NCBI RefSeq assembly: GCF_900103445.1
Contig: NZ_FNHS01000019.1
Coordinates: 33,991-97,990 of the forward strand
Direction of reading: 5' to 3'
DNA: 64,000 bases
DNA from: Methylobacterium phyllostachyos
GTDB lineage: Bacteria; Pseudomonadota; Alphaproteobacteria; Rhizobiales; Beijerinckiaceae
Each line of letters starts with the position of its first letter. The first letter of the stretch is position 1. The notes under the pieces were generated by a model. The model ran no database searches and was not told the DNA's origin. It saw only the letters and a list, made by a program, of their open reading frames with translations. Position numbers and translations under genes: made by a program. Below, one piece after another: positions 27,108 to 35,945 of the stretch.

Positions 27108-28277
27108 TCAGCCCACAGCTTCCAGGCGCGGCAGGACGCGCGTTCGCGGCTCGCAGGCGGCCCGGTGCAGGGCCATCTGCTCATCGACGAAGCGGGAGAA
27201 GCGCTTGCGGAACAGTTCTGCCGAGAACAGGTCCGCCTGCGCCCGGCACGCCTCACGGGTGAAGTTCTGCTCCTGCTGGATGAAGCCGCGCACGCAGTCG
27301 GCGATCGGCTCCGGCTCCGGCCTGTCGAAGAACATCCCCGACCGCTGAGGGCCGCGCACCTGCACGGTCTCCCGTGCGCCGCCGCGGCCGAGGGCGAGGA
27401 CCGGTGTACCCTCCGCGGAGGCCTCCACCACGATGATCCCGAAATCCTCCTCCGCCGCGAAGATGAAGGCGCGGGCGGTCGCCATGAGCTGGCGCAACCC
27501 CTCGTCGGAGACGAAGCCCACGAACGACACGTTGGGCCCGGCGATCTCCCGCAGCCGCGCAGCATCCGGGCCGCTGCCGGCCACGACGAGCTGAAGGTCG
27601 GGGAGCAGCGCGAAGGCGCGGACCACCGCCTCGACGTTCTTGTAGGGGACGAGCCGGCTCGCCACGAGGAAGTGGTTGCCCCGCGGCCCGTCATAGTGCT
27701 GGCTCGACAGGGTGATCGGCGGATGGATCACCTCGGCGGTGCGGCCGTAGACCTTCCGGATCCGGCGGGCCACGAAGGCGGAGTTGGCCGCGATCGCGTT
27801 CGGGCCCGAGGCCGTGCGCACGTCCCACAGGCGCATCCGGTGCAGGACCACGCGGGCCAGCACGCCCTTCAGGCCGGTGTCACAGCCGCTCTCGCGCAGG
27901 TAGGTATGCTGGAGATCCCAGGCGTAGCGCATTGGGGAATGCACGTACGAGACGTGGAGCTGGTCGGGGCCTGTCAGGACCCCCTTGGCTACGGCGTAGC
28001 TTGAGGAGACAATGAGGTCGTAGGCCGACAGGTCGAACTGCTCGATTGCGATCGGCATCAGCGGCAGGTAGACCCGGTGCCGCGTGCGCGCGAACGGCAT
28101 CTTCTGAAGGAAGCTGGTCCGGGCCTTCGCATAGCCGATCCGGGCCCGGTCGGCCTCCGGCAGGAAGTCGAACAGCGCGAAGACGTCCGCATCCGGATAG
28201 ATCCGCAGGAGCTGCTCCAGAACGCGCTCCGCTCCGCCGACGACGTAGAGCCAGTCGTGAACGATTGCGACCCGCAT
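27108..28277 (-). CDS. Glycosyltransferase family 4, first gene of the exopolysaccharide operon
   Basis: A 389-residue GT-B enzyme starting MRVAIVHDWLYVVGGAERVLEQLL, the usual opening of WcaI/mannosyltransferase-like GT4 proteins. Middle motifs are YVHSPMRYAWDL and NSAFVARRIRKVYGR; the donor site is AEEDFGIIVVEASAEGTPVLA. The start at 28277 is supported by AAGGA 8 bases upstream, and the longer open frame above it lies in AT-rich DNA. Being first, its promoter should lie in the 415-bp region upstream; seven genes follow in the same direction with gaps of 75 bp or less. Confidence 0.92.
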   Translation of the reverse strand: MRVAIVHDWLYVVGGAERVLEQLLRIYPDADVFALFDFLPEADRARIGYAKARTSFLQKMPFARTRHRVYLPLMPIAIEQFDLSAYDLIVSSSYAVAKGVLTGPDQLHVSYVHSPMRYAWDLQHTYLRESGCDTGLKGVLARVVLHRMRLWDVRTASGPNAIAANSAFVARRIRKVYGRTAEVIHPPITLSSQHYDGPRGNHFLVASRLVPYKNVEAVVRAFALLPDLQLVVAGSGPDAARLREIAGPNVSFVGFVSDEGLRQLMATARAFIFAAEEDFGIIVVEASAEGTPVLALGRGGARETVQVRGPQRSGMFFDRPEPEPIADCVRGFIQQEQNFTREACRAQADLFSAELFRKRFSRFVDEQMALHRAACEPRTRVLPRLEAVG

Positions 28278-28692
28278 CCGAGATTCCTTGTCGAGGCGCC
28301 GTATCGCGGAACAGAAGACGTTTCGCCTGGCGACCGCCCATGGGACCGTGAGCAGGTCACGCACCAAACGGTAGATGAAGCACCGCCTTTAAATAAGGAA
28401 TGAATACGTTTTGCGCCAAGGCAAATAGTGCTTATTCGGCTCTCGCGGATCGATAACAGTCTTAATTTTAATCTTAAGGTATGGTTAATTTATTGGCGAA
28501 ATCACATCTCAGGACTGCGCCTGACGGTTGTTGACCGCGGGGCGATCCGGGCATGGCCGTGCGAGACATCGCTTACGCTGAGGAGCGCCGGGTCCGATCT
28601 GTCCGGAGCGAGACATGTGCTTGCGCGTTCGGTCGCCGCTTGAAGCTCCGCCGTGGGTCTGCGTCCGGCCGTGCGATGGAACCGTGGTCAGA
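28278..28692. other. 415-bp intergenic region with AT-rich core, probable exopolysaccharide operon promoter
   Basis: Between about 28380 and 28500 the sequence is AT-rich, with runs such as CTTTAAATAAGG and TTAATTTTAATCTTAAGG, in contrast to the GC-rich surroundings. It lies directly upstream of the eight-gene minus-strand operon. No open frame here looks like a gene; the acyltransferase gene on the other side ends at 28693. Confidence 0.5.
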
Positions 28693-29781
28693 TCACCGGC
28701 TGAAGGCGTTCTGCAGCGGCGCGGGGACCGGGCGGCGGTCGAACCGGCGCCGGAGGGCCGCGTTCATCGGGGCCTCGACGCGGCGGAACAGGACCGACCC
28801 GAGGGCGGCCGATGCCGCGAAGGCAAGCACGAAGATCAGCCCGACGCGCAGGAAACCGGCGACGGGAAGGAGCGCGACGACCTTGGAGGTCGTGTGCAGC
28901 ATCAGGTTATGGATCAGGTAGAACGAGTAGCTGGCGTTGCCCTGGGAGAGCAGCCAGCGCGAGCGCAGGGTGATGCCGCCCTGCTCCAGCAGCAGCATCG
29001 CGCCGACGACAAGGCTGGCGGCCGATCCCCAGACGAGGGGGCGGACGAACCCCGTCATCTCCGGCGGCACGTCCAGGGCATAGGCGCCGGCCTGCCCGCC
29101 GAGGACGAGTAGCCCGGCCGCCACGAACGCCGCGGCCGCCGCCCGGCGGACCGGGAAGCCCGCGGGCGGGCTGCCGAGGCGCAGATAGGCGTAGCCGAGC
29201 CCAATGCCAGCGGCGAATTCCAGCACGATCGGCTTCGTGTAGTAGGCCCAGTACAGGCCGGGGACCGACAGGCGGCCCAGGAGCGTCAGGCTCAGGAAGA
29301 TCGCGGCCGCCGCCAGGGCGCGCTGCCCGCGCGTCGGCACCAGCAGCAGCCCGGCGAACACCACGTAAAAGAACATCTCATAGTTGAGTGTCCAGCCGAC
29401 GGAATTCAGCGGCTCGACGTAGCCGCCTCGGGAGAACGGCAGGAAGAGCAGTGATTGGACCAGGTATTCCGGGCGCAGCTCCAGGATGCCGATCGGCTTC
29501 AGGCCGGCCAATGCCATCACGGCGAGGCAGAGCGTGACGAGCCAGTAGACCGGAACGACCCGGGCGACCCGCCGCGTCAGGAACGCGCCGACTCCTTCGC
29601 CGCCCCCGCCGGTGCTCACGAACATGATGAAGCCGGACAGGACGAAGAAGACGTCGACCCCGGCGGCCCCGAAGGCGAGGACATCCGGTCTCGGCAGGAC
29701 CGGTGCCGCGTAGAGGCCGAAATGCGTCAGGAAGACGAGGTAGGCCGCCAAGGCGCGCAGGATCTGCAGGTTGTAGAGCAT
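28693..29781 (-). CDS. Acyltransferase 3 family membrane protein (OafA/YrhL-like)
   Basis: A 362-residue integral membrane O-acyltransferase with about ten TM helices. It starts MLYNLQILRALAAYLVFLTHFG, has the family's FGAAGVDVFFVLSGFIM near residue 45, RRVARVVPVYW near residue 75 and SYSFYLIHNLMLH near residue 290. Such enzymes transfer acetyl, succinyl or other acyl groups to sugars of surface polysaccharides or lipids. It stands between the exopolysaccharide operon and the divergent carrier-protein operon, so polymer decoration is a reasonable role. The ATG at 29781 gives the normal N-terminus; the frame upstream to 29970 adds a non-family 60-residue lead. Confidence 0.9.
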   Translation of the reverse strand: MLYNLQILRALAAYLVFLTHFGLYAAPVLPRPDVLAFGAAGVDVFFVLSGFIMFVSTGGGGEGVGAFLTRRVARVVPVYWLVTLCLAVMALAGLKPIGILELRPEYLVQSLLFLPFSRGGYVEPLNSVGWTLNYEMFFYVVFAGLLLVPTRGQRALAAAAIFLSLTLLGRLSVPGLYWAYYTKPIVLEFAAGIGLGYAYLRLGSPPAGFPVRRAAAAAFVAAGLLVLGGQAGAYALDVPPEMTGFVRPLVWGSAASLVVGAMLLLEQGGITLRSRWLLSQGNASYSFYLIHNLMLHTTSKVVALLPVAGFLRVGLIFVLAFAASAALGSVLFRRVEAPMNAALRRRFDRRPVPAPLQNAFSR

Positions 29782-30154
29782 GTCTGGCCGGCTACCTGCG
29801 GGAGATCGCCCGCCCGGTCCGGGCGATGCGGCGCCATCATGCCGGAGCCCACCGGGCCAAGTCACGGAGTCTCGGGATTCTTGCTGAATAAGCGGCTTCG
29901 CGTCGGCCGAGACGTGCCGACTGTCAGTCTTGTCCACATGTTCAGGCTGAAACACGGGTTGATACGCCATGGAAAGTCGTTGGAAAGGCCGTGTCGTTCA
30001 CACTGGGCTGGCCGGTGTGGTCCGGATGCTCAATGCCAAGCTTGGCGTCGCTCCGCCGGCCGGCGTTCGGTTATTTACTATTAATCACTCGAATATTTGA
30101 CGCCCTGTGGGCGGGATCAATAAAGTGCTGACCACTGGATTAAGGAGTTCCGCC
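29782..30154. other. 373-bp divergent promoter region
   Basis: Separates the minus-strand acyltransferase from the plus-strand carrier-protein operon. An AT-rich patch near 30070-30125 precedes the carrier-protein gene and is the likely promoter site. No open frame in it looks like a gene. Confidence 0.45.
30142..30147 (+). promoter_or_regulatory. Shine-Dalgarno that decides the TTG start of the carrier protein
   Basis: AAGGAG stands 7 bases before the TTG at 30155. The open frame extends upstream to a GTG at 30107, but that codon has no such site and would add a non-family lead. Confidence 0.7.
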
Positions 30155-30409
30155 TTGAACATCGCTCAAGATATCCGCGAGATCCTGGGCTCGAACGAAG
30201 CCTTCGCCGGGAAGGTCGATCAGCTCTCGGACGACGACAGCCTGTTCGATATGGGCCTCGATTCGTTCGGCTCGGTGCAACTGATGCTGGCCCTGGAGGA
30301 GCGCTTCAACGTCGAGTTCCCCGACGAACTCCTGAACCGCAAATCGTTCGCGTCGATCCGCGCGATCCGCGACGCCGTGTCCACCCTGGTCCGGCCGGAA
30401 GCCGCATGA
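30155..30409 (+). CDS. Acyl/aminoacyl carrier protein
   Basis: An 84-residue carrier protein, first gene of a seven-gene operon. The phosphopantetheine attachment site is Ser37 in DMGLDSFGSVQLMLALEE, with Phe instead of the usual Leu after the Ser, as in many specialised carrier proteins. A four-helix ACP fold is implied by length and the acidic helices. TTG start at 30155 with a strong ribosome site. The stop overlaps the next start (ATGA). Its position next to an amino acid:[carrier protein] ligase homologue makes an aminoacyl rather than a fatty-acyl cargo likely (inference). Confidence 0.9.
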   Translation: MNIAQDIREILGSNEAFAGKVDQLSDDDSLFDMGLDSFGSVQLMLALEERFNVEFPDELLNRKSFASIRAIRDAVSTLVRPEAA

Positions 30410-31569
30410 GCACGCTCGCCGCGCGTGCAGAGCGGGCGGCGGCGGTGGCGGCACGCCACGCCGATGCCGTCGACCGCGAGGGCCGCTTTCCCGCCGAAGC
30501 GGTCGCCGCCCTGAAGGACGAGCGCCTTCTGGGCCTTCAGATCCCGGGACAGTTCGGCGGCGAAGGCGCCGGGCTGGTTCAGATCGCCGAGGTCTGCAGC
30601 ACGCTCGGCCACGCCTGCAGCGCGGCCGCGATGGTCTTCGCCATGCACCACATCAAGGTGGCGAGCCTCGTGACCCACGGGCTCGACAGCGCGTGGCACT
30701 GCCGGCTGATGGAGCGCATCGCCCGCGAGCAGCTGCTCGTCGCCTCCTCGACCACCGAGGCGGGCATCGGCGGCGACCTGCGCAACTCCCTCTGCGCGGT
30801 CGAGACCCAGGGCGAGACCTTCTCGCTCGGCAAGGACGCCTCGGTGATCTCCTATGGAGCGCAGGCCGACCTGATCCTCGCCACCGCCCGCCGCCACCCG
30901 GAGGCCGCGACCTCCGATCAGGTGCTGGTCGCGCTCATGGTCGATCAGATCTCGCTCGCCCGCACCAGTCAGTGGGACACGCTCGGCATGCGCGGCACCT
31001 GCAGCGACGGCTTCCGGCTGGAAGCCAGCGGCATTCCGGTCGAGCAGATCCTGCCAAAGCCCTTCGCCGAGATCGCCGCCGTGTCGATGCTTGCCTCCTC
31101 GCACCTGCTCTGGAGCAGCGTGTGGTACGGGATCGCCACCTACGCGGTCGATCGCGCCCGGGCCTTCGTGCAGGCCGAGGCGCGCCGCGCCTCCGGCAAG
31201 GTGCCGCCGACGGCGCTCCGTCTCGCCGAGGTCGTGAATGCCCATCAGGCCATGCGTGGCACCGTCGTGGCGGCTTTGCGCCGATACGAGGACGCGCATG
31301 GGGATGCCGACACGATCGGGTCGCTCGGCTTCAGCGTGATGCTCAACAACCTGAAGGTCACCGTCTCCGACATGGCGGTCGACATCGTGCGCCGCGCCCT
31401 CTCGATCGTGGGCCTCTCCGGCTACAAGAACGACACGCCCTACAGCCTCGGCCGACCGCTGCGCGACGTCCTCTCGGCGCCGCTGATGATCGGCAACGAC
31501 CGCATCCTCGCCAACACCGCCAAGCTCCTGCTCGTGCAGAAGGGCAGCGGCCAGCTCATGAGCGCGTGA
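30406..31569 (+). CDS. Acyl-CoA dehydrogenase family flavoprotein
   Basis: A 387-residue protein with the acyl-CoA dehydrogenase layout: N-terminal helices (LGLQIPGQFGGEG), a central beta domain (ASSTTEAGIGGDL, WDTLGMRGTCSDGF) and a C-terminal four-helix bundle. It is expected to bind FAD and oxidise a thioester-bound group at the alpha-beta bond. In antibiotic pathways, relatives oxidise aminoacyl groups on carrier proteins (for example prolyl-carrier protein). Here it lies between a carrier protein and a ligase that may load an amino acid, with start and stop overlaps on both sides (ATGA, TGATG), so a carrier-bound substrate is likely. Confidence 0.88.
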   Translation: MSTLAARAERAAAVAARHADAVDREGRFPAEAVAALKDERLLGLQIPGQFGGEGAGLVQIAEVCSTLGHACSAAAMVFAMHHIKVASLVTHGLDSAWHCRLMERIAREQLLVASSTTEAGIGGDLRNSLCAVETQGETFSLGKDASVISYGAQADLILATARRHPEAATSDQVLVALMVDQISLARTSQWDTLGMRGTCSDGFRLEASGIPVEQILPKPFAEIAAVSMLASSHLLWSSVWYGIATYAVDRARAFVQAEARRASGKVPPTALRLAEVVNAHQAMRGTVVAALRRYEDAHGDADTIGSLGFSVMLNNLKVTVSDMAVDIVRRALSIVGLSGYKNDTPYSLGRPLRDVLSAPLMIGNDRILANTAKLLLVQKGSGQLMSA

Positions 31570-32525
31570 TGGACTCGATCTCCTCTCCCCAGGCCGAGAT
31601 GCTCCTCGACGAGGAGCCGCAGGGCGGCCCGACCTTCCTCGACCGGCTGTTCGACCACGGCCTGCTGATCCGCACCGGAGTCGACGGTCTCTACGGCCGC
31701 AGCGGCGCCTTCGAGAGCGTGGTCGAAGCCCTCGACCGGCTGATCTCCCGGCTTGGCGCCGCCGACGGCGCCGAGGTGATGCGCTTCCCGCCCGGCATGA
31801 GCCGGCCGGCCTTCGAGCGCAGCGGCTATCTCAAGGGTTTTCCGAACCTCGCCGGCACCATCCACAGCTTCTGCGGCGACGGGGCGGGACACGCCGAGAT
31901 CCTGGCCTGCGTCGAGGAAGGCCGCGACTGGACCGACCAGCAGGAGGCGACCGACGTCGTCCTCACGCCCGCCGCCTGCTACCCGCTCTACCCGGTGGCC
32001 GCCGCTCGCGGGGCGCTGCCCGCCGAGGGCCGCCTGTTCGACCTGCAATCCTACTGCTTCCGGCGCGAGCCTTCGCTGGAGCCGACCCGGATGCAGCTGT
32101 TCCGGATGCGCGAATACGTGCGCATGGGCAGCCCCGAGCAGGTCCTGGCCTTCCGCGAATCCTGGCTGGAGCGCGGCACCGCCATGATGCGCGACCTCGG
32201 CCTGCCGCTCGCCATCGACGTCGCCAACGACCCGTTCTTCGGCCGCGCCGGCCGGATGCTCGCCAACAACCAGCGGGCGCAGGGCCTGAAGTTCGAGCTG
32301 AACGTGCCGGTCAACAGCGTCGAGAAGCCGACCGCCTGCCTGAGCTTCAATTACCACCAGGACCATTTCGGCAGCACCTGGGAGCTGCGCCAGGCAGACG
32401 GCAGTGTCGCCCACACGGCCTGCGTCGGCTTCGGCCTGGAGCGGATCACCCTGGCGCTCCTGAAGCACCACGGCCTCGACCTCGCCGCATGGCCCGAGGC
32501 CGTGCGCGATGCGCTTTGGGGCTGA
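31569..32525 (+). CDS. Amino acid:[carrier protein] ligase (class II aminoacyl-tRNA synthetase-like)
   Basis: A 318-residue homologue of the truncated SerRS-like enzymes known from Bradyrhizobium, which lack a tRNA-binding domain and load glycine or alanine onto a carrier protein as AMP-activated amino acid. Class II motif 2 is around FRREPSLEPTRMQLFRMREYV and motif 3 is GFGLERITLALL (287-298). Likely zinc ligands, as in archaeal-type SerRS, are Cys137, Glu182 and Cys285. The ATG at 31569 overlaps the previous stop (TGATG). The amino acid cannot be read from sequence; small amino acids are the precedent. Confidence 0.88.
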   Translation: MDSISSPQAEMLLDEEPQGGPTFLDRLFDHGLLIRTGVDGLYGRSGAFESVVEALDRLISRLGAADGAEVMRFPPGMSRPAFERSGYLKGFPNLAGTIHSFCGDGAGHAEILACVEEGRDWTDQQEATDVVLTPAACYPLYPVAAARGALPAEGRLFDLQSYCFRREPSLEPTRMQLFRMREYVRMGSPEQVLAFRESWLERGTAMMRDLGLPLAIDVANDPFFGRAGRMLANNQRAQGLKFELNVPVNSVEKPTACLSFNYHQDHFGSTWELRQADGSVAHTACVGFGLERITLALLKHHGLDLAAWPEAVRDALWG

Positions 32526-32529
32526 GCCC

Positions 32530-33501
32530 ATGACCGCCGCGTTGCGCCTGCCCGCGGGGCTCGGGATCGCGGGGCCCTACGTTCCGCACCCGCTCCATGA
32601 CGGGGAGCGGGACTGGCCGGAGACCAATTGCTACGTCGATCTCTGGATCGAGCTGCTGCACGGTCGCGGCTTCGTGCCCGAGGCGATGCTGGGCTTCACG
32701 CTCCGGCAGGATTTCGAGGGCGACCAGTTCACCTTCTTCAAGCCGCCGGCCGCCGACATCGAGCGGCTCTACGGCCTGGAGGTGCTGGAACTCGCGGTCT
32801 ACGCGGGCCTCGAAGCACATGCCCTGATGCAGATGGCGGCGGGCCGGCCGGTGCTGGTCGAGGTCGACGCGATCCATCTGCCCGACACGCATGGCACAAC
32901 CTACGGGCGCGAGCACGGCAAGACCACGATCGGCATCCTGGCCCTCGATCCAGCGGCCGGGGAGCTCGACTACCTGCACAATGCGGGGCGCTTCCGGCTC
33001 TCGGGCGCTGACTATGCCGGAATCTTTGGCCCCTCGGTGCTGCCGCCTTACGCGGAGTTCGTGAAGACGGTCGCCGCGCCGCTGCCCGCTTCGGACCTGC
33101 CGGGCGTCGCCCTGGACCTCCTCGCCAAGCATCGCGCCCGGGCGCCGGAACGCAACCCGGTCCTGGCCTTCCGCGACGCGCTGGCTGCGACGGCCGATGG
33201 GCTCGTGGTCCAGCCGCTCAGCGTGTTCCACGCCTACGCGTTCAACACGACCCGCCAGCTCGGCGCGAATTTCGAGATGCTGGCGAGCCACCTGAACTGG
33301 CTCGATGCCAACGGGGCCGGCGCCTTCGCGCCCGCCGCCGAGGCGGCCGCCGAGCTGAGCCGGGAGGCGAAGGCGTTCCAGTTCCAGCTCGCCCGTGCGT
33401 TCCACCGCCGGAAGGCGGACGGGTTGGCCCCGCGCCTCGACAAGGCGGCGGCGACCTACGAACGGGTGTTCGCCGGCCTAGACGGCGCGCTCGGCCGCTA
33501 G
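32530..33501 (+). CDS. DUF1839 family protein, possible cysteine acyltransferase
   Basis: A 323-residue protein of the DUF1839 family, no characterised member known to me. It has an invariant-looking Cys34 in ETNCYVDLWIELLH, followed by GRPVLVEVDAIHLPDTHGTTYG, then His129 in REHGKTTIGI and Asp140 in ALDPAAG. The order Cys, strand with VLVEVD.xxLP, His, DP matches papain-like BtrH-type acyltransferases, which move an acyl group from a carrier protein to an aminoglycoside. That comparison is by eye. It starts 4 bp after the ligase stop, so the two are probably made together. Proposed role: transfer of the carrier-bound aminoacyl group to an acceptor. Confidence 0.8.
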   Translation: MTAALRLPAGLGIAGPYVPHPLHDGERDWPETNCYVDLWIELLHGRGFVPEAMLGFTLRQDFEGDQFTFFKPPAADIERLYGLEVLELAVYAGLEAHALMQMAAGRPVLVEVDAIHLPDTHGTTYGREHGKTTIGILALDPAAGELDYLHNAGRFRLSGADYAGIFGPSVLPPYAEFVKTVAAPLPASDLPGVALDLLAKHRARAPERNPVLAFRDALAATADGLVVQPLSVFHAYAFNTTRQLGANFEMLASHLNWLDANGAGAFAPAAEAAAELSREAKAFQFQLARAFHRRKADGLAPRLDKAAATYERVFAGLDGALGR

Positions 33502-33509
33502 GGGCATCC

Positions 33510-35945
33510 ATGGCCCGTATCCGCAGCGTCGATGGGCAGGTGCCGCAGTCCCTGCGCGGTTCCTGGCAGCTGACCCTGACGCCGCCCGGCGCCTGTGCGG
33601 GGCCGGGCGATCTCCACGGCATCTCCGACTGGGTCCCGGCCGCGGTGCCGGGGACCGCCGCCTCAGCCCTGCGCGCAGCCGGGCGCTGGTCTGAGACGGC
33701 GCCGACGCCGATCCATGATCGCGATGTCTGGTATCAGACCCGCATCGCCGGCCCTGGACGCATCCGCCTGCGCTTCGAGGGTCTGGCGACGCTGGCCGAG
33801 ATCTGGCTCGACGGTTCGCTCATCCTCACAGCCCGCTCGATGTTCGAGCCGCACGCCGTCGCGGTCGAACTCGGGGCCGAATCCGAGCTGATGCTCTGCT
33901 TCCGGTCCCTGCGCGCCGAACTCGACCGGCCGGCCAAGCGCGGACGTTGGCGGCCACGGATGATCACGCCGGGCTCCCTGCGCCATATGCGCACCAGCGC
34001 GCTCGGCTTCATGCCGGGCTGGGCCCCGGAGATCGACCTTGTCGGGCCCTACCGGCCGATCACCGTCGAGGCAGTCAGCCCCAGGATCGTGTCGGCCGAC
34101 CTGCGCGCCGGTCTCGACGGGGCTGCCGGTCGCCTGACCGCCCGCCTCACGATCGACGGCCATGCCGATTCGGTCACGCTTAGGTGCGACGGGCGCGCGG
34201 TGCCGCTCATCGCGAGGGGGCCTGGTCAGTTCGCGGGCGACTTGCTGCTGCCCGGGATCGCTCCCTGGTGGCCGCACACCCACGGCGCGCCGACCCTTCA
34301 CGCGGTCTCCGCCGAGATCGACGGCGCCCGCGTCGATCTCGGCCGGGTCGGCTTCCGCTCCCTGTCGCGGACGCGGCCCTTCGAGGAGGGCCTGTCGCTC
34401 GCCGTCAACGGCGTGCCGATCTTCTGCCGCGGCGCGGTCTGGATGCCCCCGGATCTCGTCGGTCTCGGGCAAGATGGAATGCGTTCGCTGCTCATGCTGG
34501 CGCGGGAGGCCGGCATGAACATGCTGCGTGTCCCAGGCACCACCCTCTATCCGGACACGGCGTTCTACGATCTCTGTGACGAACTCGGCATCCTGGTCTG
34601 GCAGGACCTGATGCTCGCCAATTTCGACTATCCGCACGACGACCTGGACTTTTCCACCGCGCTCACCCGTGAGGTCACCGCTTTCCTGGATCGGACCCAG
34701 ACGGCGCCGTCGCTCTGCGTCCTGTGCGGCGGCAGCGAGGTCTGGCAGCAGGCTGCCATGCTCGGCGCGCCGCGGGCGGTCTGGGCCGACGCCTTCTGCG
34801 AGACCGCCCTGCCCGCTCTGGCCGCGGCCCAGCGCCCGGATCTCGTGGTCGTGCCGAATTCGCCCTCCGGCGGTGCCCTTCCCTTCGCGCCGCGCGGCGG
34901 CTGCACCCATTACTTCGGCGTCGGCGCCTATCGCCGCCCCCTGGACGACGCCCGCCGTGCCGAAGTCGGGTTCGCCAGCGAATGCCTCGCCTTCGCCAAT
35001 CCCCCCGATCCCGGCACGCCGGGACCGTCGTCTCCAGCCCAACCGGACTGGGCGGCCGGTATCCCCCGCGACCGGGGCGCCGACTGGGACTTCGCGACAA
35101 TCCGCGACCACTATGTCGGCCTCCTCTACGGCGTCGATCCCGCCGCGCTGCGCATCCGCGATCCGGAACGCTACCTCGATCTTGGCCGCGCGGCCGTGGC
35201 CGAGGTGATGGAGGCGACCTTCGCCGAATGGCGCCGGCCACGCGCACCGACCGCCGGCGGTCTCGTCCTGATGCTGCGCGACCTCGGCCCGGGTGCGGGC
35301 TGGGGCGTGATCGATTGGACGCAGCGCCCCAAATCCGCATGGTACGCCCTGAAGCGTGCCTTCCGCCCGGTCCAAATCCTCCTCAGCGACGAGGGGCTGG
35401 ACGGCCTGCACATCCACATCCTCAACGAGACCGCGGAACCGCGCGACCTGACGGTGGCGCTGACCCTGGCCGATCGGGGCGGCCGCGTGGCGGCGCAGGC
35501 TGAGCGCCCCGTGGCGCTGGGGCCCCGCGCCACGCTGACGCTGACATCGGCCGACCTGCTCGGTCGCTTCTTCGACGCCACCGACAGCTACCGGTTCGGG
35601 CCGCGGGTCCACGATGTCGCGCAGGCGCGGCTCAGCGACCGGACTGGTCTCGTCATCGCGGAGAGTTTCCACTTCCCCGGGCTACGCCCGATCACCCAGG
35701 ATGCCATCGGGCTGCGCGCCGACCCGGAGACGACGCCGACAGGTCCGGCCCTGCGGATTTCCACGCAAAGCCTCGCCCTCGGCGTGCAGATCCGCGCCCC
35801 TGGGGCGCGCCCGGATGACGACGGCTTCCATCTTGCGCCCGGGACGTCGCGGCTCATCACCTTCCCGGGTCACACCGGCATCCCCCGCGGGGTCGTGCGG
35901 GCCCTCAACAGCACCGATAATGCGGAGTTCGGTCATGACGGTTGA
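33510..35945 (+). CDS. Glycoside hydrolase family 2-like protein (beta-mannosidase-like)
   Basis: An 811-residue protein with the GH2 plan: N-terminal jelly-roll (residues ~15-175, RIRLRFEGLATLAEIWLDG), immunoglobulin-like domain, then a TIM barrel from about residue 285 with NGVPIFCRGAVWMPPD, REAGMNMLRVPG and DELGILVWQDLMLANFDYP. The acid/base Glu would be Glu410 in LCGGSEVWQ (usual motif GNNE) and the nucleophile Glu491 in VGFASECLAF (usual SEFG), so both Glu survive in unusual contexts. No signal peptide is visible, suggesting a cytoplasmic enzyme acting on an oligosaccharide or lipid-linked unit. It starts 8 bp after the DUF1839 gene. Confidence 0.85.
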   Translation: MARIRSVDGQVPQSLRGSWQLTLTPPGACAGPGDLHGISDWVPAAVPGTAASALRAAGRWSETAPTPIHDRDVWYQTRIAGPGRIRLRFEGLATLAEIWLDGSLILTARSMFEPHAVAVELGAESELMLCFRSLRAELDRPAKRGRWRPRMITPGSLRHMRTSALGFMPGWAPEIDLVGPYRPITVEAVSPRIVSADLRAGLDGAAGRLTARLTIDGHADSVTLRCDGRAVPLIARGPGQFAGDLLLPGIAPWWPHTHGAPTLHAVSAEIDGARVDLGRVGFRSLSRTRPFEEGLSLAVNGVPIFCRGAVWMPPDLVGLGQDGMRSLLMLAREAGMNMLRVPGTTLYPDTAFYDLCDELGILVWQDLMLANFDYPHDDLDFSTALTREVTAFLDRTQTAPSLCVLCGGSEVWQQAAMLGAPRAVWADAFCETALPALAAAQRPDLVVVPNSPSGGALPFAPRGGCTHYFGVGAYRRPLDDARRAEVGFASECLAFANPPDPGTPGPSSPAQPDWAAGIPRDRGADWDFATIRDHYVGLLYGVDPAALRIRDPERYLDLGRAAVAEVMEATFAEWRRPRAPTAGGLVLMLRDLGPGAGWGVIDWTQRPKSAWYALKRAFRPVQILLSDEGLDGLHIHILNETAEPRDLTVALTLADRGGRVAAQAERPVALGPRATLTLTSADLLGRFFDATDSYRFGPRVHDVAQARLSDRTGLVIAESFHFPGLRPITQDAIGLRADPETTPTGPALRISTQSLALGVQIRAPGARPDDDGFHLAPGTSRLITFPGHTGIPRGVVRALNSTDNAEFGHDG

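Noticed and set aside
24667..27348. Open frame of 893 codons on the plus strand across the Wzc-like kinase
   Set aside because: Antisense shadow of the kinase gene; no family features.
33663..35672. Open frame of 669 codons on the minus strand across the GH2-like gene
   Set aside because: Antisense shadow; the opposite strand carries a recognisable glycosidase.
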